Below, piece by piece: positions 1 through 7,306 of a stretch of 64,000 nucleotides of DNA (its first letter is position 1; each line of letters opens with the position of its first letter). The position numbers and the translations under genes are program-made. Origin of the DNA: Tepidanaerobacter syntrophicus (GTDB taxonomy: Bacteria > Bacillota > Thermosediminibacteria > Thermosediminibacterales > Tepidanaerobacteraceae); NCBI RefSeq assembly GCF_001485475.2, contig NZ_DF977002.1, forward strand, positions 62,001-126,000. The letters are read 5' to 3'. Below the pieces are notes generated by a model, which ran no database searches, was not told the origin of the DNA, and saw only the letters and a program-made list of their open reading frames with translations.

Positions 1-74
1 ACAACAACCACTATATCAGCTGCGTTTTGCACTTCTTTGATAATATCTTCAGGATAAAACCCCATTTTCTTCAC
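1..74 (-). CDS. dnaG: DNA primase, N-terminal fragment (gene runs off the window)
   Basis: Only the first ~21-24 codons are inside the window. From ATG at 65 the reading is MGFYPEDIIKEVQNAADIVV, which resembles the beginning of bacterial DnaG (a short basic/hydrophobic start, then an E-[IV]-x3-ADIV helix before the zinc-binding domain). An in-frame GTG at 74 is an alternative start, and a GAGG lies just upstream of it. Placement immediately downstream of dgt on the same strand fits, because dgt-dnaG-rpoD is a common Firmicutes order. The 150 bp between this start and the dgt stop are AT-rich with no further gene seen. The assignment rests on a short stretch plus context. Confidence 0.62.
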   Translation of the reverse strand, partial: MKKMGFYPEDIIKEVQNAADIVVV

Positions 75-226
75 CAAACCTCAAAAACTTCCTCAATCAT
101 TAATAAAGTAGTTCTTTTTTGGTTTATTGATTTATCTCTCCTCTTTTCAAATTTACATAAAACATTATTCTACGTTAATACCCATTATTCCTTCTTTTAT
201 TTTTACAAATCTACGAGCAAAATTTT

Positions 227-1231
227 TTATATTTCCAAGGGCCATGATGATGGAACAAAAAACTCTTTGAACTTGCTTATTGCAAAAATATCCGTCATTC
301 CTGCTATATAATCAGCCACCGCTCTTTGAATTCCTGACTCCTGGGATATTTTTACAAATTCTAAAGGCATAAGATCCGGGTTATTAATATAATGTTCGAA
401 TAAGAGTTTGATCATTTCTCTGACTTTGTTTTCCTGGGTCTTTGCAGATGAACCTATATAAACCTTTTCAAAGAGGAATGTTCTCAGTTCCCAAGTTGCA
501 TTAAAAACATTATCACTCATTTTTACTTCGGCTTTTTCATAGCTTGTCTCGATAACATCCTTAATCATTGTATCAATACGCTCTCCGTGCTTTTTGCCTA
601 AAATGGCAACTGATTTTCGCGGCAGGTCCTCTTCTTTAAGTATTCCTGCTCTTTCAGCATCATCAATATCATGATTTATATATGCAATCCAATCAGATAG
701 CCTTACCACATATCCTTCTAATGTTGCAGGTTTTCCCCTTGTGGTATGGTTTCTAATCCCATCTCGCACTTCCCATGTAAGATTAAGCCCTGTGCCTTTT
801 TCCAAAAAATCTACGACTCTAAGGCTTTGCTCTTCATGTCTGAAGCCCTCGTCTAAAAGCTCATTTAGCACTTGTTCGCCCGTATGCCCAAAAGGTGTGT
901 GTCCTAGATCGTGCCCTAATGCAATAGCTTCTGTTAGGTCTTCGTTTAATCTTAAACTTCGAGATATCGTCCGTGCTATCTGAGATACTTCTAGTGTATG
1001 AGTGATACGAGTTCTGTAATGGTCGCCTTCAGGCGAAATAAATACCTGGGTTTTGTGTTTTAATCGTCGGAAAGCTTTTGAGTGAATTATTCTGTCTCGG
1101 TCTCTTTGAAAATCTGTTCTTATACTACATTTTTCCTCCTCTCTGCATCTACCTTTCGTATTACAGCTCAGAGAGGCATAAGGGGAAAGATAATTTCTTT
1201 CAAAGTCCTCCTGTCTTTCGCGAAAATTCAC
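227..1231 (-). CDS. dgt: Deoxyguanosinetriphosphate triphosphohydrolase-like HD protein
   Basis: A 334-residue HD-superfamily dNTP triphosphohydrolase, which would split dNTPs to deoxynucleoside plus tripolyphosphate in the cytosol and so tune dNTP pools. Visible motifs: FQRDRDRIIHSKAFRRLKHK (about 41-60), RITHTLEV with metal-ligand His about 78, and GHDLGHTPFGH with the HD doublet about 107-108. The final metal-binding Asp is probably in the RLSDWIAYINHD stretch near 180. Length fits the clostridial dgt-like group. The start is GTG at 1231, preceded by AAGGAG at good spacing. Three cysteines near residues 23-35 are not part of the catalytic motifs. It lies between ppdK and dnaG on the same strand, but a hairpin separates it from ppdK, so it probably has its own promoter. 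Confidence 0.93.
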   Translation of the reverse strand: MNFRERQEDFERNYLSPYASLSCNTKGRCREEEKCSIRTDFQRDRDRIIHSKAFRRLKHKTQVFISPEGDHYRTRITHTLEVSQIARTISRSLRLNEDLTEAIALGHDLGHTPFGHTGEQVLNELLDEGFRHEEQSLRVVDFLEKGTGLNLTWEVRDGIRNHTTRGKPATLEGYVVRLSDWIAYINHDIDDAERAGILKEEDLPRKSVAILGKKHGERIDTMIKDVIETSYEKAEVKMSDNVFNATWELRTFLFEKVYIGSSAKTQENKVREMIKLLFEHYINNPDLMPLEFVKISQESGIQRAVADYIAGMTDIFAISKFKEFFVPSSWPLEI

Positions 1232-1337
1232 AGGACACCACTCCTTAAAGATTTCCGAATCAGCTTTTGGTCATTCTCGTATATATGATATTCGATATCA
1301 AGATCCCTTTTTCCTCTAATTTATTAAAAAATAGATA

Positions 1338-1376
1338 AAGCAAGAGTGCAACACAATGTAATTGGCACTCTTGCTT
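1338..1376 (-). terminator. Intrinsic terminator hairpin downstream of ppdK
   Basis: A 12-bp perfect inverted repeat (AAGCAAGAGTGC / GCACTCTTGCTT) with a 15-nt loop lies between the ppdK stop and the dgt start. On the minus strand it is followed by TATCTATTTTTT; on the plus strand by TTTTTTGTTTTT. It is therefore potentially bidirectional. The neighbouring genes make the minus direction (end of the ccpN-like-ppsR-ppdK transcript) the relevant one. Confidence 0.75.
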
Positions 1377-1417
1377 TTTTGTTTTTATATTTACGAATAT
1401 AAGCTTTTTAACCTATC

Positions 1418-4072
1418 TTAATTATTATCCTCTCTGGGATTTGTAAGCTGAGCTTGAGCCGCAGCAAGTCGTGCTATAGGTACTCTAAAGGGCGAACAAC
1501 TTACAAAATCAAGCCCTATCATATGACAAAACTCTACCGAACTGGGTTCGCCGCCGTGCTCACCGCAAATACCTATCAGAAGATCAGGTTTTACACTGCG
1601 GCCTTTTTCTACTGCCATCTTCATTAATAAGCCGACTCCATCTCTATCTAAAACAATAAACGGTGAATCGCTTAGTATCTTGTTTTCAATATAATGTGGA
1701 AGTATTTTGCCCTCAGCATCATCTCGGCTAAAGCCGAATGTTGTCTGTGTCAAATCATTTGTTCCAAAAGAGAAGAAATCTGCATAATTTGCAATTTTAT
1801 CAGCAGTAAGGCAAGCTCTCGGCAGCTCAATCATTGTACCTATTAGGTAGTGTACTTTAATTCCTTCTTCTTCAAACACATCTTCTGCTGTTTTTTCTAC
1901 GGCTTCTCTTAGAATTCTAAGTTCGGCCTCATGTCCTACCAATGGTATTTCGATCTCAGGAAGAACTTTTACGCCTTTCTTTGCAAGATTGCATGCTGCT
2001 GTAAGTATCGCTCTAACTTGCATAGTATATATTTCAGGATATAAGAGGCCAAGCCTGCATCCTCTAAGTCCCAACATTGGATTCATTTCGCTTAGCGCAC
2101 GAACTTTCTTTAATATTTCTTGTTTTTCTTCTAATTCTTTGGATGGGCCTTTCGCCTTAAGTTCCATTATTTCAACTATGAGTTCTTCCTCATTAGGCAA
2201 AAATTCATGAAGCGGGGGGTCCAATAATCTTACGGTAACAGGCAGACCTTCCATTGCTTGGAATATGCCTTCAAAATCTTTTTGCTGCATTGGAAGAATC
2301 TTACTCAGTGCTTCTTCCCTTTCTTCTTTGGTCTCCGCCATAATCATCTGCTGAACTACCGGCAGCCGATCCTGAGCCATAAACATATGCTCTGTCCTGC
2401 AAAGGCCTATTCCCTCTGCGCCAAATTCCAATGCCTTTTGAGCATCAGATGGTGTATCAGCATTTGCTCTAACTTTTAGTTTGCGTATTTCATCGGCCCA
2501 AGCAAGAATTTGATTAAATTCTTCAGAAAGCTCAGGATCAATTAACGGAACTTGGCCAAGCATAACCTCTCCTGTTGAACCATCAATAGAAATTATATCA
2601 CCTTTTTTAACTGTAATCTGCCCGACTTTAAACTCTTGTTTTTCATAGTCGATTCGAATACTTTCACAACCTGATACACATGGTTTGCCCATTCCTCTTG
2701 CCACAACAGCAGCATGGCTTGTCATGCCTCCACGGCTTGTAAGTACGCCTTGAGCCGCTACAATACCATGAATATCGTCAGGAGTAGTTTCCGTTCTGAC
2801 AAGGATTATTTTTTCGCCGTTGTTTCCAAGAGCTTCTGCCTCATCCGGATCAAAAACCACACGGCCGCAGGCTGCACCTGGTGAAGCCGGCAATCCTTTG
2901 GCTATTGGCTGCACTTTTGCATTTGGGTCTATTCTGCGGTGTAGTAGGGTCTCTACTTGGCCCGCCGGCACCCTAAGAATTGCTTCCTCTTTAGTTATGA
3001 GGCCTTCCTTTACCATATCAACTGCCACTTTAACGGCTGCTTGTGCTGTGCGTTTGCCGCTGCGGGTCTGCAGCATGTATAGTTTGCCGTTTTCAATGGT
3101 AAATTCTATATCCTGCATATCCCGATAATGTTTTTCAAGTAAGTTGCAAACATTTATAAACTGCTCATAAACCTCAGGCATTACTTCTTTAAGCTGTTTT
3201 ATATCTTGAGGTGTCCTGATACCTGCAACTACGTCTTCGCCCTGAGCATTCATTAAAAATTCGCCATAAACTTCTTTTTCGCCGGTAGAGGGATTCCTTG
3301 TAAATGCAACACCGGTTCCTGAATCATTGCCCTTATTCCCGAATACCATTGCCTGAACATTCACAGCAGTTCCTAAATCATCAGGTATCTTATTAATCCT
3401 GCGGTAGACTTTTGCCCTCTGATTGTTCCAAGATTTAAACACCGCTTCTACTGCCATTAGAAGCTGTTCTTTTGGATCTTGGGGAAAATCTCGCCCAGTC
3501 TCTTCTCTTATCAATTTTTTGTAGCCCTCTATAACTTCCTTCCAGTCTTCAGCATCTAGTTCTGTATCATATGTAGCATTCTTTTTCTTTTTGACCTCAC
3601 TTATTATTTCTTCAAACTTTTCATGAGGAACTTCCATAACTACATTTCCAAACATCTGAATAAATCTTCTGTAGCTGTCATAGGCAAAGCGCTCGTTGCC
3701 GGTTTTCTCTGCAAGCCCTTTTACGCTCTCATCATTTAGGCCTAAGTTAAGTATCGTGTCCATCATACCGGGCATAGATATAGCAGCGCCTGATCTTACG
3801 GACACAAGGAGAGGATCTTTAGGATCTCCAAGCTTTTTGCCCATTTCTTTTTCTAGCTCTTCCAATGCTTGAAAAATCTGGGATAAAATATCCTCCGATA
3901 TTTTTTCACCTTCCTCATAATAGTTCAAGCAAGCTTCCGTGGTAATTGTAAAGCCCATAGGTACAGGCAAACCTATTTTTGTCATTTCTGCCAGATTTGC
4001 GCCTTTTCCTCCAAGTAGCTTGCGCATTTGAGCATTGCCTTCGCGAAAATTGTAAACATATTTTTTTGCCAT
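1418..4072 (-). CDS. ppdK: Pyruvate, phosphate dikinase
   Basis: An 884-residue PPDK, interconverting ATP + Pi + pyruvate with AMP + PPi + PEP. In anaerobes it can run as a PPi-using pyruvate kinase or in gluconeogenesis. The N-terminal ATP-grasp domain begins with GGKGANLAEM (21-30). The swivelling phosphohistidine domain has GGMTSHAAVVARG, with catalytic His about 453 and the regulatory Thr about 451. The C-terminal TIM barrel ends with the PEP-site motif CGEHGG and the catalytic Cys in SCSPFRVP (about 859). ATG start at 4072; its Shine-Dalgarno lies in the last codons of ppsR, whose stop is 2 bp upstream. The preceding ppsR encodes the kinase/phosphorylase that acts on the Thr next to the catalytic His, so enzyme and regulator are co-transcribed. 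Confidence 0.98.
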   Translation of the reverse strand: MAKKYVYNFREGNAQMRKLLGGKGANLAEMTKIGLPVPMGFTITTEACLNYYEEGEKISEDILSQIFQALEELEKEMGKKLGDPKDPLLVSVRSGAAISMPGMMDTILNLGLNDESVKGLAEKTGNERFAYDSYRRFIQMFGNVVMEVPHEKFEEIISEVKKKKNATYDTELDAEDWKEVIEGYKKLIREETGRDFPQDPKEQLLMAVEAVFKSWNNQRAKVYRRINKIPDDLGTAVNVQAMVFGNKGNDSGTGVAFTRNPSTGEKEVYGEFLMNAQGEDVVAGIRTPQDIKQLKEVMPEVYEQFINVCNLLEKHYRDMQDIEFTIENGKLYMLQTRSGKRTAQAAVKVAVDMVKEGLITKEEAILRVPAGQVETLLHRRIDPNAKVQPIAKGLPASPGAACGRVVFDPDEAEALGNNGEKIILVRTETTPDDIHGIVAAQGVLTSRGGMTSHAAVVARGMGKPCVSGCESIRIDYEKQEFKVGQITVKKGDIISIDGSTGEVMLGQVPLIDPELSEEFNQILAWADEIRKLKVRANADTPSDAQKALEFGAEGIGLCRTEHMFMAQDRLPVVQQMIMAETKEEREEALSKILPMQQKDFEGIFQAMEGLPVTVRLLDPPLHEFLPNEEELIVEIMELKAKGPSKELEEKQEILKKVRALSEMNPMLGLRGCRLGLLYPEIYTMQVRAILTAACNLAKKGVKVLPEIEIPLVGHEAELRILREAVEKTAEDVFEEEGIKVHYLIGTMIELPRACLTADKIANYADFFSFGTNDLTQTTFGFSRDDAEGKILPHYIENKILSDSPFIVLDRDGVGLLMKMAVEKGRSVKPDLLIGICGEHGGEPSSVEFCHMIGLDFVSCSPFRVPIARLAAAQAQLTNPREDNN

Positions 4073-4074
4073 CT

Positions 4075-4899
4075 TTACATTTCCCCTTTCTGTATTATTT
4101 CCAATATATTACTTGCTATCTCTTCTACTGCTTTATTCGAAACATCAATTTGTGGACATCCGATTTTTTTCATAATGTTTTCAGCATACTCAAGTTCTTC
4201 TTTTATTCTGTCAAGTTGCGCATAGCTTGCTTTTTCGTCAAGTCCCATAGCCTTTAGTCTTTCACGTCTTATTTCATATAATTTTTCCGCAGTTATAGTA
4301 AGACCTACAATTTTATTGGGCGCTAGAGTGAACAATTCATCCGGAGGCGCCACTTCAGGTACGAGCCTTAAATTAGCCACTTTAAGTCTTTTATGAGCAA
4401 GGAACATTGCTAAGGGAGTCTTGGAAGTCCTGGAAACACCGATAAGCACTACATCGGCACGGGAAAGGCCTCTCGGGTCTTTACCGTCATCATACTGCAC
4501 GGCAAATTCTATTGCCTCTACCTTTTTAAAGTAATCTTCATCTGTTCGATGAACTAAGCCAGGCTGCAGATGAGGTTTCACATCAATTATTTTTGAGAAG
4601 GCTTCCATCATGGGTCCCATTAAATCCACAATTGGAATGTTGTTTTCGTTTGCAAGATTTATAAGAAGCTGCCTTACCTCAGGCAGGACGATAGTGCAAA
4701 CAATTATACAGTTGTCCGTATGTTTTGCCTCTTCAATTATGTCTGTCACATATTCACTATCCGTTACATAAGGGATTTTACGGATTTCTACTTTTCCGGA
4801 GTTAAATTGAACCATTGTTGCACGGGTTACAATTTCTGCTGTTTCTCCAATAGAATCTGAAACAACAAAAACCACCGGCTGGTTTTTATCTTCTTTTAT
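4075..4899 (-). CDS. ppsR: Pyruvate phosphate dikinase regulatory protein (bifunctional kinase/phosphorylase)
   Basis: DUF299/PpsR family. It uses ADP to inactivate PPDK by phosphorylating the active-site Thr and Pi to reverse this. Counting from an internal GTG at 4875, the P-loop-like GVSRTSKTP is at about 146-154 and the N-terminal SDSIGETAE motif at 6-14. The GTG at 4875 has no ribosome-binding site. The only good Shine-Dalgarno (AAGGGAGGG) is 30 nt upstream and is followed at 3-6 nt by in-frame ATT (4902) and ATA (4899), which open into KEDKNQPVVFVVSDS. I therefore place the start at the ATA (274 residues); GTG 4875 (266 residues) is the conservative alternative. It sits between the ccpN-like gene and ppdK with 2-15 bp spacers. 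Confidence 0.93.
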   Translation of the reverse strand: MKEDKNQPVVFVVSDSIGETAEIVTRATMVQFNSGKVEIRKIPYVTDSEYVTDIIEEAKHTDNCIIVCTIVLPEVRQLLINLANENNIPIVDLMGPMMEAFSKIIDVKPHLQPGLVHRTDEDYFKKVEAIEFAVQYDDGKDPRGLSRADVVLIGVSRTSKTPLAMFLAHKRLKVANLRLVPEVAPPDELFTLAPNKIVGLTITAEKLYEIRRERLKAMGLDEKASYAQLDRIKEELEYAENIMKKIGCPQIDVSNKAVEEIASNILEIIQKGEM

Positions 4900-4913
4900 A
4901 ATTATCCCTCCCT

Positions 4914-5546
4914 TCAGTTCTTTCCAAGCTCAACAAAAAGTTTAGTAATAGTTGTTTTAGTCACTTTGCCAACTATTTTATACTTTTCTTGACCGTTTTC
5001 TATTACAGCTTTAACCACCGGTAGTGCATCGACTTGATGATCTACAATTTTTCTTGCGGCTTCATATGCGCTTTCCTCGGGAGTTACAGTTACTATATTG
5101 GGCATCCTAGTCATAACAACACCTATAGGTATTTGATGCGTATTAGTATTCCCTATGGCTGTTTTAAGCAAGTCCTTTCGGGAAACTATCCCCTGCAGAT
5201 TCCCCTCATCGTCTGAAACAAATAAGGTGCCCACATCTGTCAAGAATAAGGTAACTATTGCATCATATACAGAAGTGCTTTCTTTTACGATTACCGGAGT
5301 TGCTTTGATTTCGTCTACTTTAATATCAGTTATTTTCTCTGATATTAAAGTATCTACGGCTTTACCGGTAAAGAAATAGCCTACTCTAGGTCTTGCCTCC
5401 AGCACACCAAGCATAGTCAAAACTGCAAGATCCGGTCGCAGTGCCGATCGGGTCAAATTAAGTTTTTCCGCAATTTGTTCGCTTGTAATTGGCTCATTTT
5501 TTTTTACTATATCCACTATCAAAGCCTGTCTTGGTGATAATTTTAT
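4914..5546 (-). CDS. ccpN: CcpN-like transcriptional repressor (HTH plus two CBS domains)
   Basis: An HTH-CBS-CBS regulator of the CcpN/YqzB family, which in Bacillus represses gluconeogenic genes in a nucleotide-dependent way. The winged helix reads SEQIAEKLNLTRSALRPDL, then LTMLGVLEARPRVGY. Two CBS motifs follow (VKESTSVYDAIVTLFL..., VTVTPEESAYEAARKI...). The first ATG-class codon is TTG at 5522, but that start would cut off the family-conserved first helix. Upstream in frame the codons read KLSPRQA, matching the LNKRQ-type start of relatives. The only codon suitably placed after a Shine-Dalgarno (GGGAG, 9-nt gap) is ATA at 5546. It heads the ccpN-like-ppsR-ppdK unit, so it may sense energy state for PEP/pyruvate interconversion (inference). 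The ATA start is also an inference. Confidence 0.88.
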   Translation of the reverse strand: MKLSPRQALIVDIVKKNEPITSEQIAEKLNLTRSALRPDLAVLTMLGVLEARPRVGYFFTGKAVDTLISEKITDIKVDEIKATPVIVKESTSVYDAIVTLFLTDVGTLFVSDDEGNLQGIVSRKDLLKTAIGNTNTHQIPIGVVMTRMPNIVTVTPEESAYEAARKIVDHQVDALPVVKAVIENGQEKYKIVGKVTKTTITKLFVELGKN

Positions 5547-5651
5547 GAGTTTTCACTCCCTTCAAAAACGCACAGGCTGCAAATGCCAACTAATATTATA
5601 CTACAAAACTTTCAAAAATCCTCTTTTTTACAGAAAGAATTATTTTAGGCA

Positions 5652-6404
5652 TTATGAGTGAAAGCTTTGGACGTCTTTTATAAATTGGGTTGTTTTAAGT
5701 TTTTTATCAATATGATATTCTATAAAAAGCTCTAATATCTCCTGTAGCTGCTGTTTAGTATATTCTTTAATTTCAATGTCTTCCAGTTCTTCATAGGTCT
5801 TTGTCAGCATCTTTCTCATTACATTTAAGGTATCTGTAGTAATGTTTACCGCTTTTTTATCTTTTTCGATACAATCTCTGCAGAGAATACCTCCCATTGA
5901 AGGGCTAAAATAAATTATATTAAAATTTTTTTTGCCGCAGTTCACGCACCTAAAAAGTTCCGGTGTAAAACCATTAAGTGCTAAAAGCTTTATTTCATAA
6001 ATCCTGCTTAGTACCTCCGGATTTTCTGATTCCTGCAATAGATACATTGTTTTTAAAAAGAAATCAAAAAGCTGTTTATTTTTATCTTCTAAGGGCGTCG
6101 ATGCTCTCAGAAGCTCTGCAAAATACAATCCATATGCTACAGCCTCTAGGCTCTGGCGTATTCTAAAAAAAGATTCCTTGATTTCGCATTGGCTTACAGA
6201 ATCCAGACTTTTGTTCTCTAAAATCAAAAAATTGCTGTAGCAAAAAAGCTGAGTACCGGCTAAAATGGGACTGCGAGGCCGTCTAACTCCTCTTGCCACA
6301 ACATGGATTTTGCCCTTGTCAGGCGAAAAAAGCGTAAGCACTTTATCTGCTTCGCCTAAATTTCTGTGGCCTAAGACTACGGCATCAGTTCTATAAAGAG
6401 CCAT
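5652..6404 (-). CDS. recO: DNA repair protein RecO
   Basis: A 250-residue RecO, which anneals ssDNA and loads RecA with RecR in recombinational repair. The N-terminal OB fold begins with LYRTDAVVLGHRNLGEADK. The helical C-terminal domain carries a zinc site CVNC...CRDC (Cys about 153, 156, 175, 178), as in many Gram-positive RecO proteins. ATG start with GGAGT upstream. Its neighbours are dgkA (downstream) and the ccpN-like gene. In many Firmicutes era and cdd lie between dgkA and recO; here they do not. Confidence 0.95.
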   Translation of the reverse strand: MALYRTDAVVLGHRNLGEADKVLTLFSPDKGKIHVVARGVRRPRSPILAGTQLFCYSNFLILENKSLDSVSQCEIKESFFRIRQSLEAVAYGLYFAELLRASTPLEDKNKQLFDFFLKTMYLLQESENPEVLSRIYEIKLLALNGFTPELFRCVNCGKKNFNIIYFSPSMGGILCRDCIEKDKKAVNITTDTLNVMRKMLTKTYEELEDIEIKEYTKQQLQEILELFIEYHIDKKLKTTQFIKDVQSFHS

Positions 6405-6439
6405 TTAAAGTTTACTCCTTCATTAATACAATCAGTATT

Positions 6440-6811
6440 TTACATATTTAAAAACATAATTATTTTTTTAAAGAAAACTATGTATCCGACTATTACTGCA
6501 TTTACTGCAGATATGAGCACAGCGCCGGCCGCTACATTTTTAGCAGCTTTAGCTAGCGGATGATATTCTGTGGTATACATATCAACAACTGTCTCAATTG
6601 CTGTATTAATCATTTCTGCAACTAATACCATTGTAACCGTCAAGGAAATCGCTAAGATTTCAGATATGCTAAGTTTGAGTAAAAAACTTAGCAATACGAC
6701 TATTATTGCAGCAAAAAAATGAATTTTTATATTGCGTTGAGTTTTAAATGCGTAAACCACCCCTGCTAAAGCGCATAAAAAACTTTCTCCCAGGCTTCGG
6801 GTTTTTTTCAT
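6440..6811 (-). CDS. dgkA: Diacylglycerol/undecaprenol kinase
   Basis: A small integral membrane kinase of the DgkA family with three predicted membrane helices (roughly residues 15-25, 31-65 and 92-115). Gram-positive members phosphorylate undecaprenol for cell-wall lipid carrier recycling. The family signature EMINTAIE is intact. A TTG at 6820 would add three residues, but the GAGG ribosome site sits directly against it. ATG at 6811 has a 9-nt spacing and is preferred (123 residues). It follows ybeY with a short gap in the same operon. Confidence 0.93.
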   Translation of the reverse strand: MKKTRSLGESFLCALAGVVYAFKTQRNIKIHFFAAIIVVLLSFLLKLSISEILAISLTVTMVLVAEMINTAIETVVDMYTTEYHPLAKAAKNVAAGAVLISAVNAVIVGYIVFFKKIIMFLNM

Positions 6812-6829
6812 CTTAGCCAACCTCTTTTG

Positions 6830-7306
6830 TTATCTTGTTAAACCTATGGATTCTAAAATCTTCTCTTCTTTATTTCTCATAACTGCTCTTTCGCTTTCAG
6901 TCTCATGGTCATAACCCAAAAGATGTAATATGCCGTGAGTTACTAAAAATCCGATCTCCCGTTCTATCGAATGACCATATTCCTCAGCTTGACTCCTAGC
7001 CCTTTCCAATGAAATGACCACATCTCCCAATAACTCTTCTTCTTCACATTCAAAGCTGATATCCGATTCATCCACGCTTTCCCGCATAGCAAAAGAAAGT
7101 ACATCTGTCGGCGCATCGATTGATCTGTAGTTTTTATTAAGATTTTGAATATATTCATCATCTACAAGCACAATACTGACTTCCACATCACCTGACACGT
7201 TTTCAGCTAGTAGTGCAGCATTAATCACCTTCGCTATAAGATCTTCCAGTTCTTTTGAAACCTCAATTTTGTTTTGCATATTGTTTATTATTACATCTGC
7301 CATCAT
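6830..7306 (-). CDS. ybeY: Endoribonuclease YbeY
   Basis: A 158-residue zinc metalloprotein of the UPF0054 family, involved in 16S rRNA 3'-end maturation and ribosome quality control. The diagnostic HGILHLLGYDHE motif (three zinc-binding His at about 124, 128 and 134) is present. The ATG at 7306 overlaps the stop of the upstream pgpH gene, indicating translational coupling. The order phoH-pgpH-ybeY-dgkA matches most Firmicutes. Confidence 0.96.
   Translation of the reverse strand: MMADVIINNMQNKIEVSKELEDLIAKVINAALLAENVSGDVEVSIVLVDDEYIQNLNKNYRSIDAPTDVLSFAMRESVDESDISFECEEEELLGDVVISLERARSQAEEYGHSIEREIGFLVTHGILHLLGYDHETESERAVMRNKEEKILESIGLTR

Noticed and set aside
27-311. 94-codon plus-strand frame at the window start
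   Set aside because: It crosses the dnaG start and the dgt end on the opposite strand and has low-complexity composition.
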